Positions 22,310 to 34,212 of a DNA stretch of 64,000 nucleotides are shown piece after piece. Source of the stretch: Diaporthe sp. PMI_573 (Eukaryota > Ascomycota > Sordariomycetes > Diaporthales > Diaporthaceae); contig JAJTUP010000062.1 of assembly GCA_021399435.1 (NCBI GenBank), positions 1 through 64,000 on the forward strand. The letters run 5' to 3'. Both the position numbers and the translations under genes were made by a program. Position 1 is the stretch's first letter; each line of letters begins with the position of its first letter. The notes beneath the pieces are model-generated. The model made no database searches. It was not told where the DNA came from and was given only the letters and a program-made list of their open reading frames with translations.

Positions 22310-24119
22310 ATGACGAATTACTCGACCTTCTTTGATGGAAACGAAACTGGCTCTGAAGCCGGAGCCATGGCACGGTACGTATCTGCCTTCGTCGCCGCCC
22401 CGCCCCTAGACCCCGTTGCTGTCCCCGGTCGCTGCAGTGTTGGCCTCAACCTGTGCCCGCATAGCTATCGCAACCACAGTCACTGTCTCCCGTGGACTCT
22501 TCAAGTCTGATGCTAATCTCGCACGTGATGGCAGACCAAAAAGAGGGCGAAGCCCCAAAGGAGGAGGCCAGGCCTCTATGATGAGCAGCAACATCAACCT
22601 GCTAAACACGATCGTTGGCGCCGGAACCCTAGCGATGCCCCATGCCATGTCACAGATGGGAATGCTGCTGGGAACCTTTATAATAGTGTGGTCGGGGATC
22701 ACCTCTGCATTTGGGCTCTATCTCCAGGCTCGGTGCGCCCGATATCTCGATAGGGGCAGCTCGTCCTTCTTTGCGCTGTCACAGCTCACATACCCCAATG
22801 CCGCCGTTATATTTGATGCCGCGATCGCCGTAAAATGCTTTGGAGTCGCTGTCTCCTATTTGATCATCATCGGCGACCTGATGCCAGGCGTCGTTAGGGG
22901 CTTTAATGAAGCTGCAGACCAGGTCCCTTTCCTGGTCGACCGGAACTTCTGGATCACAGCATTTATGCTCACCATCATACCTCTCAGTTTCTTGAGAAGA
23001 CTGGATTCACTCAAGTACACGAGCGTCATTGCGCTCATCTCCATTGGGTACCTGATTGTCCTCGTTGTCTACCACTTCGCCTCGGACTCGGTTGAAAATC
23101 GGGGCGACGTCAGCTACCTCTCTTGGAACGGTCCTATTCCTTTCCTTAGCAGTTTGCCCGTGGTAGTCTTTGCCTATACTTGTCATCAGAATGTAGGTCC
23201 TCCCGCACCCCTCAAACCCCGAGCATCACCTTCCCTCACCAGCGGCGCATTTGCTAATTTGCGTTAGATGTTCTCCGTCATCAACGAGATCAAGGACAAC
23301 ACTCCAGCCAGCATCGTTGGGGTCGTCTCATCCAGCATTGGGTCCGCAGCGAGCATCTACGTCCTGGTTGCAATCACAGGCTACTTGACATTTGGTAACA
23401 CTGTTCTGGGCAACATCGTTATGATGTACCCTTCGTCCGCGGCCTCGACCATCGGCAAGGCTGCCATCGTCGTGCTGGTCATGTTCAGTGTTCCACTGCA
23501 AGTCCACCCTTGCCGAGCCTCTCTTGATGCGGTGCTCAGGTGGCGACCCAATCGCAACCCCCGCGGCCCTGACTCCCCTAGCAACCGCTCCCTCATCCCA
23601 CCGGGCTCCGGGCCGACCGACAGCCATGGCGCGCCCGCCGTGTCTATGTCTGATATGCGTTTCGCACTTCTCACAACGTTCATCATCGTGCTGGCATACA
23701 TTACCTCTCTCACTGTCAGCCAGCTCGACCGTGTACTCGCATACGTCGGCGCTACGGGGTCAACGTCCATCAGCTTCATCCTCCCCGGACTGTTCTACTA
23801 CAAGATCAGCGATCCGGATAGTATCCATCACCAGAGGCTCACTAAGGAAGATGACGACGTGGACGCAAATGACAGCGACGATACCGATATTGGGTTCGAG
23901 CCGAGCGGCTCCGGCATTCTGGAGGCTGGTGGGAGCATTCGCTCTGGAGTCAGTGCCGGCTACGGCGGCTGGTGGAGGATGCGCAAGAGGTGGAGGTGGG
24001 ACCTGGAGCACATCGAGCACGGTTTGTTGAGGAGGTTGGCTCTGTGCCTGGCTGTGTATGGCATGTGTGTCATGGTGGTGTGCCTAGTGCTGAATACCTT
24101 CTTCACTGTGGCACACTGA
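22310..24119 (+). CDS. AVT6: Vacuolar amino-acid transporter, AVT5/6 type
   Basis: Exons are 22310-22374, 22535-23192 and 23268-24119 (introns of 160 and 75 bp), giving 524 aa. The start at 22310 (MTNYSTFFDGNE) is preferred because exon 1 splices in frame into the conserved core. The first helices carry the family signature NLLNTIVGAGTLAMPHAM. Exon 2 ends in FAYTCHQN, which joins exactly to MFSVINEIKDNTPAS in exon 3. Eleven membrane segments can be traced. Yeast Avt5/Avt6 belong to the SLC38-like AAAP family and export amino acids from the vacuole; direction and substrates here are inferred. A cytosolic loop near residues 435-465 is very acidic, with a DDDVDANDSDDTD stretch. Confidence 0.88.
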
Positions 24120-25110
24120 TCCACCCCGGCCAAGCGATATGCCTGGGGCATCAGAGACATTCCATGCGTTTCGTTTGTATCGTTACCTTCGTTCTGCATA
24201 CTCCTACGGAGTCATGTTTTCTATCTTTGCTTTGCATATATATGGTGTTCAGGGGCTGGGATTCGTTCTGATCTTTACGTAGAGCCAGATCTGCTGTTGC
24301 TGGGCTTCGGATTAGACACTGCTCGGCGTTGGGTTCCAATGGTTTGGTTATTGTTTGATAGCTCTGTTTCAGAGGCCAATGCCCTCAGCAGGATACCTGA
24401 ATATCAAGAGCTTATAAAGCAAGACTATTATCTACTTGATACTCTTTCGCGTTTGCCTGCATGCACCACACTGCCCGTGCAGGGACGGCTGAGTGTAATG
24501 GGATTGTGAGAAAATGACCAGAGCCAGAGCCTGGTGGCCGTTCCAGGAAATCGTTGTCTTGACTGGGGTCCGTTGTGAGCTTCTGGCCTCGCGAATTGAA
24601 ATCTTGATACCTCCTGTTGTCTACACCTGTCCAGTGTCTTGTTGGTGTATTTCTTGACTATGGCTGATTGACTCGCCTGCTTAGTTTCGAATGAAATCGG
24701 GTACATCACTCCAGAAGTCAATAGATAGGCACGATCTGACCGTGTTCCATGTGAAAGCCTACGAAGACAGCCTCGTTGCTGAACGGATACCCATAACATT
24801 GCCTGATGTCCTCGATGTTTCGGATTTGAGAAGTCGATTTTTGGAAAAGCGTGTCTCGCATCCATGAAAGGATAATTAGGGCATTTTGGACTAGTAAGAG
24901 TGGAATCAAGCATCGCTTGATAGCAAAAGTGAGACCAATGTGGCGAAGAGACAGCAGTGTCTTGTTCATTTGGTATTTCGTTCCATTTCCAAGTGTCTTG
25001 ATGAGCTCGTTATGCGACTTCGCAGCACAAGCTCATTTGCCCATATAATACACAAGTACACCAATATGACGCCTCGAGAATGCCGGTAAGAAAAACGAAC
25101 CCATCACCCA
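24120..25110. other. Convergent 3' region of AVT and mrps16
   Basis: This is 1 kb between the 3' ends of two convergent genes. It contains a 161-codon minus-strand frame (24428-24913) with no recognisable domain. The sequence is AT-leaning as expected for UTR and intergenic DNA. No RNA gene was recognised. Confidence 0.4.
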
Positions 25111-25613
25111 TCAGATGCTCGTTGTGGTGGCGCTGTCCGTCTGCAACGGTGGAGGGGTGTTCTTGACCTGAGGCCGGTACTTGGGCTCCAGTATCCCAAG
25201 CTGTGGTTTCGGTGCGTCAGCGACCATCCAAGCCAGAATCGGGATGCCATGTAGTCATGTATTATTCATACCATGGACAGGAACCTCCACACTGTATCCG
25301 TCGGCTGTGCTCCAACGCCCACCCAGTACTTTGCCCTGTCGACGTCGAGCCTGATGTCTTTGTGCAACTTGCCCGACTCGTCGTACGAGTCCTTCTTTGG
25401 TATAGGATCGTAGGTGCCTATGACCTCAAGGGGTTTCGAGTTCCGCGCCGTCCTGGGGAAAGATAGCAAGTCAGCATTTGGGCTCCTTTCTGGTTGCCAG
25501 AGTAAGTAGATGGGTGGCGAATCGGTGGTGTCTTGCCTTGCATGTGCGACGACGATGTTGTAGAACGGGGCGTTCGTCCGCCCGAATCGGGCGAGCCTGA
25601 TTTTGACGGTCAT
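25111..25613 (-). CDS. MRPS16: Mitochondrial small ribosomal subunit protein bS16m
   Basis: Exons are 25613-25537, 25452-25272 and 25200-25111, giving 115 aa. The protein opens MTVKIRLARFGRTNAPFYNI, the hallmark start of S16 proteins, continues with NSKPLEVIGTYDPIPK and DRAKYWVGVGAQPTDTVWR, and ends in a short fungal tail. S16 is an early-assembling protein of the small subunit. The first intron (25536-25453, 84 bp) has a GC donor (AG|GCAAGA) and a CAG acceptor; using it restores the conserved HARTARNSKP join. The second intron (25271-25201) is GT-AG. The 369 bp before the start are shared with the divergent NAD(P)HX epimerase gene. Confidence 0.93.
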
Positions 25614-25982
25614 TGCTACTTCGAAGGCTCGATCTGACCAGCTGCTGTGGCGCGATGGTACAGGCAGCTGGGTGAGGGTGTCGCGCCTGAACTTTTGGGT
25701 GGAGCCCCAGCGCTTTCCCTCGAAGTTGGGGGTCGCCAATCAGACGCGGCCGGGCCTTAGTCATCTGCACCAGCACCTTCAGCGCTGCGTTTGCAGCAGG
25801 GTACATGCCGCAGTGATGTCAGTCCAGAACCATCCCGACTCTTGAGTAGGGCCACAATGACAACACAGTCTGCCTGCCAGTCGGACATCTTGATTATATT
25901 TTTCTTCCTTTCTGCCTAATCTGGGTCTGATTTCCTTGTACTCAGGACTCCCACAACTTGGCAGATCCAGACGATTCTCTTC
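25614..25982. promoter_or_regulatory. Bidirectional promoter of mrps16 and NAXE
   Basis: Only 369 bp separate the start codons of two divergently transcribed housekeeping genes with probable mitochondrial roles, so both promoters must lie here. No specific motif is assigned. Confidence 0.55.
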
Positions 25983-27237
25983 ATGGCTTCTAAAGTACGA
26001 ACTCTTTTTATTCGGCGTATCGTCGACGGTGACGCTTAGCCAGGCGGTTCCGCTAACCATTCCCTACAGTTTCTTGGGGCCAAGGCCGCCGCAGCTTTGG
26101 ACAAGGAACTGATGAGCAGCGGTGCATTCTCGATTGACCAGCTCATGGAGTTGGCTGGCTTGTCCGTCTCTCAAGCTGGTACAGTTCTCCTTTGCCATTT
26201 GTTGGATCAGAATGCGAAAAGTTGGCTGACCAAGCTCATACAGTCTATCGGGTTCAGCCCCCCAGCAGTGGCCGCCGGATCTTGGTTGCGTGCGGTCCCG
26301 GGAATAATGGTGTGTTGGGGCCCGTGACTAAGTCGAGGCTGGTGGCCCCCAGAGCTGATCTCACAATTAGGCGGTGACGGGCTTGTTGCTGCTCGACACC
26401 TTCGGCAGTACGGCTACCAACCAACAATCTATTATCCGAAGCGGAGCAGGAATGACCTCTACCAGGTGAGTGCTATGCTGCTCCTTACTCTACACGGGTC
26501 CTGCGAGTGATGTGCTAGGGCCAGCACCTGGCAAATTGGAGCTCTGCCTCTGCCCATTGATGGAGACCACGACCGCTTGCAGATCAAGAGGGCTTCGGCC
26601 GAGCAGAGAGGATATTGGAGTTCTTGTTATTGTTGTTGCTTGTTCATTTTCCCGCTGTGGTTTACTTGCTCGTGCGGCCTCGAAGCTGATGATTTGGTCA
26701 GCGTCTGGCTAAACAGCTGGAGGACCTAGAGATTCCTTTCACCGAGGACTTCCCCACGGCAATCAAATCCACGGACCACATAGTTGATGCAATCTTCGGT
26801 TCGTCGTCGAGATGACCCCGCTACTCGATCGTTGTTTCACACTCATCGCTCCCTAGGTTTCAGTTTCTCGGGCGAGGTCCGCGAGCCATTCCCCGCTGTC
26901 ATCGAGGCGCTGGAGCAGACACAGCTTCCAGTGACTTCAGTTGATGCTCCATCGTCTTGGAACATTGAAGAAGGGCCCCCTAAATCGGGTCTGGGCAGCA
27001 CCTTCCATCCTACGGCCCTTATCAGCTTGACAGCGCCCAAACCACTCGTGAAATATTTCAAGGGTCGGCATTTTATCGGTGGGAGGTGCGTACCGCTTGA
27101 CAACTCGCCCCAGGCAGCTACTGAGAGTATCCAGGTTCGTGGCGCCGTCTATCGCGAAAAAGTACGATTTCGAAGTGCCAGAGTACGACGGCATCGATCA
27201 AGTCGTCGAGGTCGGCGCTCATGGGCAGAAGCTGTGA
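25983..27237 (+). CDS. NAD(P)H-hydrate epimerase (YjeF N-domain, NAXE)
   Basis: Seven exons: 25983-25994, 26070-26178, 26244-26309, 26371-26465, 26702-26798, 26857-27085 and 27135-27237, giving 236 aa. The enzyme interconverts R and S forms of hydrated NAD(P)H so that the dehydratase can repair them. The reading joins without a break: [20 protein letters not shown], then the nucleotide-binding loop [17 protein letters not shown] built across the third intron, then [16 protein letters not shown] across the fifth, then [10 protein letters not shown] and SLTAPKP. The end, [11 protein letters not shown], is typical for fungal orthologues. Exon 1 is only 12 nt (ATG GCT TCT AAA), chosen because it precedes a clean GTACGA...CAG intron and restores [19 protein letters not shown]. 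Confidence 0.92.
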
Positions 27238-27303
27238 ATGATGCCCGCTGACTCTTGGCGGTTGTGGTTTTCGAAAAGGGCCTGATGCGAGCTGATACGG
27301 TCG

Positions 27304-27501
27304 TCAACTGACTACACAGCCGCCGGATCTGCTATTGGGGCAGACAGGACTCGGGCACCGTCCTTCGGTCATGATCTCCTTTACTTCGTTTATCTCCTGC
27401 GGGCAAAATGATTCTGATTGACGGAAGTGCGGACAGAACTTGATGAAGATGAGATATTCCTTCCCGCAAACTGGGCAGTCGTAGGAGTGTCTCTCACACA
27501 T
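27304..27501 (-). CDS. Small Cys-rich protein, unknown
   Basis: A 65-aa frame from ATG 27501 has a zinc-finger-like spacing: MCERHSYDCPVCGKEY near the start, then FCPHF, FCPQE and CPSPVCPNSRSGGC toward the end. The frame stays open about 24 codons upstream (including CLDF just before the ATG) before a TGA, so an upstream exon is possible. A TATA-like TATAAAAAGAGG lies on the same strand near 27611-27600. Its stop lies 67 bp from the stop of the convergent NAXE gene. I do not recognise the family; it could be one of the many short fungal CxxC proteins. Confidence 0.4.
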   Translation of the reverse strand: MCERHSYDCPVCGKEYLIFIKFCPHFRQSESFCPQEINEVKEIMTEGRCPSPVCPNSRSGGCVVS

Positions 27502-27584
27502 GAAGTCCAAACACGCAAGGTTCCCAACAACAGGTTTTGAAGATGTCGTCGTGTCTCAACAAAGGAAACCCGGCGCATCATCAA

Positions 27585-30500
27585 CGAATCAGTCCCAGTG
27601 CCTCTTTTTATAATATTGAAAAGCAGATGCGCTCGACGTGCCTATGGCATAGTCAGTACGAGCCTCAGGTGGCGATTCCATGGAAGTGAATAGACACGCG
27701 CAAGGCACTGACAAGCAAGCCGAGGAACAATGGCCGAATCATGGGGATGTTGCCAGATGTTCGAAATTTGCCACAGGCGCTCTTCCTTGTCAGCCTGCCT
27801 GCATCTGCGAGGTCTGGGTTCAACGAAGATTGTGGGGGCGTCACTGCGCGTCAGTGACGGTATCCGGCCGCCTTCACGCGGTCAAGGAGCAGAAAGAGCC
27901 ACTCGCGAGCTTCTCGTATTGTGGTTTTCTACCACTTTCTGAAGTTGACAAATCCATCTAATTCTCTGGGTTCCAGTGTTAAAAAAAAAAAAAAAAAAAA
28001 AAAAAGGAGCCGCCGTTGTCCCTCCCCGCGAAATATCTGTTGCACAACTACCTCCTCGCCCACCCAGCATTAAAGTCTCTGACAGGGGGGGCTGTAAAAG
28101 GCCAGCACCGGAGCTTTTGCTCCATGGCCCCGTTGATAGGTCCGTGCTATGTGCGCTTACCCTTTGGAAGGCCAAGCAAAAAGCTGGTAATACTCCAGAC
28201 AGCCGGTCTAGCCCCCGGATAGACCGCCGATCGAGCAGGTAAATCATGAACGAGTGCGCCGCTTTATTTCTCTCAGGCCTAGAAGCTGGAAAGGCTCCGG
28301 GAGGCGACTTCGGTGACGGCCGGACGTATGCCCGCGACATATAATATATCTGAGGTCCCCTGCCGTCATTGATTCATCATGGCACGGCGGCAAGCCTGAT
28401 TGGCTGTCTTGACTCGAAGCTTCGCGATGCTTCGAGGACCCGCCAGCCTACAGAATGTTTTACCGATTGTCCCGATCTCGCGATGCCGAATTGCGCAACA
28501 CGATGAAGCTTTTTCACTTGGTTGTGCTTCAAACCACCGGATTTTGATCCCGGAGATCCAGGATCCCTCCAATGCAGAGTCACATCCAGTGGTTGCAATC
28601 CCGCTCAAGCTGTCAGGAAAGCTCCACTACAAGTACGGCCGACACGGCTGTATTTGTACAGAACCTGCCGCCGGGGAATGGACGAGACCCCTGGAAAGAT
28701 CTCTACAACCCCACAAGCAATGTCCAACGGCTTCTTGTTGAGAGCACCGAAAATGACCCACCAGCGACGTCGATGGTGTGCCTGTGCCAATGCTCCATGT
28801 GGACAAGCTCGTGGTTGCGATGGACCAAGACGGCTAGGCCCAGCCAGCCCGCTCAAGATTGCTGGAGCACATTCGGCCTTACCCGGCACCTTGGTACGGC
28901 TAATGATCGTTCCCGGGTTTTTTCCAAGCTAGTCAGTCAACTATAACTCGAGACGACTACCGCCCACGGTACATAACCATAGAACCACCTTCAGCAGCAG
29001 ACCCATCCGTCGACCGTGATGCGTCTGGTCTTTCGGCGACAATGCCAATATTATGACAAACTCAAACGGCCAGGTGGGGATCCCAGGCGAGCCTTCAGAA
29101 TAGTCGACACGATAACTGAGCCCCAGCATTTCCGTTCAGCCTTCAAAACACCAGCCTGTCTAGATCGCTCTGCAAACCCTTGTGGACCCTTGGCGAGAGT
29201 GAGAAGTCGACCAGCGAGCTATCTTGGAAAGCCCACGGAATACGTCCGATGCTTTAGGGCACAGCAAGACACAGTGGTGACATACACACCACGACACCAT
29301 CATTCTTCTCGGAGTCCCCAGCTCGGTTGGCCCAGGGGCGGGATCGTACGACAATTCAGTGCAGTGGGAAAGCTGCATAGCATATGCTCTGAAGAACGAA
29401 TCGCTTCTCCAGGAGCATGGAGCGAGGCATTCTAGTCCTTGGCTGTTCCACAGCACCAGAGTATTCCACTATATCGAACCCTTCTCCTCGGCCTGGTATA
29501 GTTTACAGCTCCGTTGCGCATCCATGCGTTCCTTAAGGTGGTCCAGGTGGTCCCGGGCTCTGGATCCGTTGTCTATGGATACCAATCACTGTTCGAAAGC
29601 GCGGGGGTCTGGATCCTTCTTCTGGCTCACCTCTGAATTTGTCCGGCTTTATTACGCTTGTCTGGATGCGAGGCCCCTGGGCCCGTGCGTACATGGTATA
29701 TGCTATGTCCGGAAGGATGGTTGACCATCGCCTGCATTCACGACGCGTCCGGACCCACGATCAGTTTCTTGGATGACACCGAGGGGTATAATGTACAGCG
29801 CCAGCAGTAGCCCGCTGGCACTGCTGCAGAACACTCCATAGTAGCACGCGCTAGAAACAAGGCGAGGAATTCTGTCGATCGCGTTCGATTGTCACCAAGC
29901 GCCACAGATGTCGAGACCCGTCACATCATCGCCTCGAACCCGTCACCACGAAGTCATTGTCCTCCTTGTTCTACGAATCAACAAACCTGCTCGTATCCGC
30001 AAGTGTGTGAAAGATCATGCGCATTCTTGCAGCCTGCAGCTTGACGTCGCCTGTCTCAAGTCCTGTGGGCCGCCCCTCCTCAAACGCCACGGTGTTCCAG
30101 GCATGCAAAAGCAATGTTATGAGGCCTCACTATCGACTTGGCAGCGTGTCTGGACAAGACGATATCGGCGCCTAGCAGTCCACGGGTCAATGAGCGACGA
30201 GGCTGTCGAGTGGCCTTAAAGCAACCCGGAGGAAATCCCCGGGGGAGGATTGTGATTTGCTGCATCTTGACCTATCAGGAAGTCATCCTCGAAGGAACCA
30301 GACCAGGCAAACACGGTTGATATCACGCGCATCGTGGTGCACGCATACGCAGGGATCTGGGGTGGAGTGGACTCGCCGGCTGTGGTGCAATGTCATCGGG
30401 GCATCGCGGAGCCCCCGATCTTCCAGATGCGAGTAAGAAAGCGTACCCCAATGGCCTCGCTTCCTTGGAGCTGATGGCCCGCAGTATACCGAACAGCCGT

Positions 30501-32647
30501 TTGCACACGCACACGGCCGCAAAGAGGAGAGACATATGATTCGTCAGATGGGAGAAGTTACCGCGACTCCTCCGCTGAAAAACAATCCACAGAACCTATG
30601 AACTACCAAAGTATTATTGGAACATGGCCTGGTCTCTTGTGGGGAGCGGGCTTCTTTGACTAGCCCATCGCGGGAATTGCTGAGCAATATTCACACGGCA
30701 CACTGTCAAAGTCCTCGGAGTTCCGGTAAGCAAGGTCGAGCCGGAAGCAGGGTACGTCTGCCAGGCGTACGTCGTGGTCCACTTTAATGCGACAAAGTGG
30801 CATAATGGGCACTGTACTATGTTGAACTGCAGAGGAAAATGGATGCACCCACTCCTCCGTGTGGTTTGGCCCTCATATGCTGGCTTCCTGGATTCCAACA
30901 TACTATCAATCTTTCACACCATTGGTCTGCAGTGAAGGTTTCGGGTCCAGCATTGACGTCTGCAGGATGAGAAGCAACCTTGCACTCTTATCTGTGTGAG
31001 GCTAGACCGTGACCTCAGAACAGATTGGCGGGTTAGAGTGGAGTCAAGATGTGATTCAGAGTTTGTCCGCTGACTGACAGTCGTTGTTCGTGACAGCCGC
31101 TGATGTGTGACAAGGTTTGAGTGGGACTTCCACTCACTCGCAAGATTGAGCGATTTTTCCAGCTTAGGTCTTGAAGCTGACGAGAAGAAAATCTGGGCTT
31201 TCTCCCCGTTTCAAACTCAAGCCAGGCGATGGGGATCACCGAAGCCGTTTCCAGCCCTAACTACATAATTCGGTTCTTTCCTCGACATCCACCCCGCCAA
31301 GACCTGTTGCCAAAACGTGTGATGCTGCCTGACCTCCAGGTGCTGAACTTCCGAAGCTGTTCAGTCGACTCGAGACCGATGATTCCAACATTGATCGAAT
31401 TCCTCCGATATACTTCACCTTCTGCTGCCACGATCTAGGAAATCGAAGCTCTTCAGGAGATTGTCAAGTGGTGCAAATCTCTCCTCACCCTGGCGCGCGT
31501 GTCGAGAGGTTTCCTGCCATCTCTGGTCGATTCGTTCGGAAATGCCCTCTTTCTCCCAATCCGATTGTACCACCAGCTAGCCGCCTTCCAACGCAATCCT
31601 TAAGAATGATTCCATGTCATTGAGACCGATGGGTCATGGGGATTTTCTGCATGTCTCTCAGTCAATCCGTGTTGAACAAACCTCGCGCCAGATGGATGGA
31701 CGGCTAGATTGTGAATCCCCACCAGAAGAGACATCTGGAATGCTGCTGTGACTTCACTGGAACCACATCAGCAAAGCAAGGGTCGACCTCGTAAACGTGA
31801 ACTGAGCGACACTTCCGGCCATGGAACCTCGATAGGCGTGCGATGGACATGAAGCTGGGCATCTTTTGTTGTCGATTGAGAGCATCGAAATGATTGCTGG
31901 GGCGGCAGACCACAGCGAACCCTTGCCCCACAGCATTGTCAAAGGTATTGCTTCTTTTGGACGATAATTGCGCCCATCACCAGCCAGGCGCTTTCCAGTA
32001 CGTGCAGAAACACCGAGGCTACGACCGTACTGCTTGGACGCCACGAAGTTGTGCCCGCGAAGCACCGTGTGCTTGTTCTGATGATTCGGAAACGGTCTAG
32101 GGTTTGCAAGGAACACACAAGGGCCAGAAAGTACAATGCCAAACGTTGCGCTTGAGCTAGAGGCGTTTGGGCAACGAGGAGCACCAAGAAAAAGTCTACC
32201 TATCGACAATGTGTGGGTGTGTCTCAAACACATATCTTGTATGGTTCTATACATGAAGAAGTCACAGGTGCGGAGACAGCAGCTCAAAATAATGGACGCA
32301 TCTTGCAGGTTGTGCAACCAGACTTCTCCAGTAAATTGGTCTGGCTGCTCCGCCTGGCAAAACAAGGAGGCACTGGAAGTCTAATCCACCCGGCAAAGTC
32401 TCTTCTCGTTGTCCCTTCAAACTTTTACCATTGTTCTGTTCCCAACTCACATGCTTGCGTATTGACTCCAAAAAACACACTACTCTCAATGGTCTGTTGC
32501 AATCTCTGTGGAAACTACTGGACTGTTCCAGTATCACTGATGCCACATCGTCACCCCTGTTTGAAGCCCACACAGCCGGTGCCCAAAGCAACTCTTTCAC
32601 CCTCCACCATACCTCAAGATGACCGTTCGAAAGCCTCTTTGACTTCA
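27585..32647. other. 5-kb gene-poor region
   Basis: I could not support any gene here. Frames of up to about 200 codons occur on both strands (for example 31754-32365 minus, 32213-32797 plus), but they overlap each other and show no domain, membrane pattern or sensible intron structure. A 25-bp A run lies at 27981-28005. Composition is ordinary rather than RIP-like. It may contain unrecognised fast-evolving or non-coding genes. Confidence 0.4.
27981..28005. repeat. A25 homopolymer tract
   Basis: A run of 25 A lies on the plus strand between TTCCAGTGTT and GGAGCCGCC. I looked for a flanking target duplication or a retroposon body and saw neither, so it is recorded only as a homopolymer. Confidence 0.9.
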
Positions 32648-33043
32648 TCAGACAGCATTTTCCATGCTCCTTCCGATCCAATAGTCCCGACAATATTCAC
32701 AGTCCTTCGCAATCCGCCAGGCGCGGTACCTAATATCTTGGCAAAGCGGGAGGTAGCCATTGTGTCTTGGATCAGTGCTGTCTTTGAAACATCTTGAAGG
32801 CCGGGTGATAGCAGCGTCTTCTTCCTGTTGCAGGCTTCTCTTGTTTTCCTCGGGATTGGCATCCTCAAGCTCATGCCGTACCGAGTCTAGTACCTGGATG
32901 AACGCAGGGCAGAATCGCCAGGCGTTGTGGTCAAGTTGCCAGAGCTTGTCTTGAACATGGTGATGTGGGTGGGAGGGATTTTTGTGAGGGTAGTCCGGCT
33001 TGTTGCACTCGCAGCAGTACTCGATCCACAGACAGATGCACAT
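32648..33043 (-). CDS. Orphan Cys-containing protein, unknown
   Basis: A 131-aa frame from ATG 33043 begins MCICLWIEYCCECNKPDYPH and includes NAWRFCPAFIQVLDSVRHEL, NPEENKRSLQQEED, YLPLCQDIRYRAWRI and DCEYCRDYW before TGA at 32648. Third codon positions favour C and G in the way the confirmed genes do, and Cys are arranged in pairs. Short fungal proteins with such CxC...CxxC starts are common and uncharacterised. An upstream in-frame extension of 70 codons exists but is poorer in coding character. A possible intron or frameshift near 32800 cannot be excluded. Confidence 0.45.
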   Translation of the reverse strand: MCICLWIEYCCECNKPDYPHKNPSHPHHHVQDKLWQLDHNAWRFCPAFIQVLDSVRHELEDANPEENKRSLQQEEDAAITRPSRCFKDSTDPRHNGYLPLCQDIRYRAWRIAKDCEYCRDYWIGRSMENAV

Positions 33044-34212
33044 GTTGCTTTGTTGGAGCGTCAGGCCTTGTAGGTTTGCTGGCTTTTCCTTTGCTGGGTA
33101 CCTGGGTACCTTGTGGGTTTGGTAAATGTTGCCGAAAGACTCGGAGCTCTGCAAATATCTTGAATGCCAGAGGGCCTGATATTTTGAAGGGAACAGTGAT
33201 TCTGGAAGGATGAGCCGAGCCGAGGCAGGGTGAGGTTTGTGAGGTTTAGCCACTCAAAAGTCACAGTCTTCTCACCCGCACAAGTCAGTCATCCAAAGAT
33301 ATTGGTAAAGCAATGCTGTGACAGCGTCTCAGCATGGCTATCAGTGTGGTCTTTCCTGATATCATACCCTTCTTTTGCAGACGAGTTGCTGCTGATGCTT
33401 TTCTTTTTTCAGAGCGTGTCATTTGTCCAGAAAAGAAGTCAGGGGAACCGTTGGCTCCTATTGAGTGTCGAACAGAAGAAGGGCAACGGGAAGTATTTGA
33501 GCTTGGAAGAAACTCGGCTAATTCGCCATGTTGAATGATGGCCGTTGTGCTCGTCACCCAACGAGCCGTTGAGTGCTGTGGCCCTTGGAGCAGCTCGAGC
33601 TGATTCTTTCCAGCTGGATCAACCCCAAGACATGTATGGAAAGAATGTTGTCTGCAGGCTTTGGGATATTTCTGCCATACATGTCTCATGTATAAAAGGA
33701 ATCTCCCACGCAAGGTTCACCAACAGATTGTCTCAGAAGCTTTCGGTTTCACACAAAAGATATTGGCCCGCACCCATTGCCCTTGTGTGTCCAGAAGGGC
33801 AGGAGGCAGGAATGGTTGCAGACCTGCTTGACAGCATCAGATTTGGAACGAGGTACTGGGTCTCAAAAGGTAGATTTGATAATGTGATAATTTTGTTCGA
33901 GGCATGGGACTCTTGATGGCTGCCTCCTCAGGCAGTCAGTCAGTCTTTTCAATCTGATTGGGGAGTGACCCCGTCCTGGAACACTGATAAAGCGCCCCCC
34001 CCCCCACCTTGGTATTCTGTGGATCTTCGAAGCTTGATTGTCTGAGCTCTTTGATCCCTTGAATCTGTCGTGGAGGCTGTTATCCCAGCCTGCCTGTTGC
34101 CCCTTCCCACTGCTGCCACTTCCCCATGCTTGGGAACTGCAATTGCAACCTCGTCTCGACTTGTCCCAACTAACACAGCAGACATACATCTTCACTTCTT
34201 TCAATCTGAGTG
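33044..34212. other. Upstream region of the FtsJ-type gene
   Basis: No gene is supported in these 1.2 kb. A TATA-like TATAAAAGG lies on the plus strand near 33692-33700 and a C11-12 run near 33987-33998. The 142-codon minus-strand frame at 33285-33713 lacks any domain. Confidence 0.4.

Noticed and set aside
27981..28005. A25 tract as the tail of a plus-strand retroposon
   Set aside because: No flanking target duplication and no recognisable element body upstream.
31754..32797. Overlapping frames of 203 (minus) and 194 (plus) codons as genes
   Set aside because: They overlap on opposite strands, have many rare-looking residues and no domain, signal or membrane pattern.
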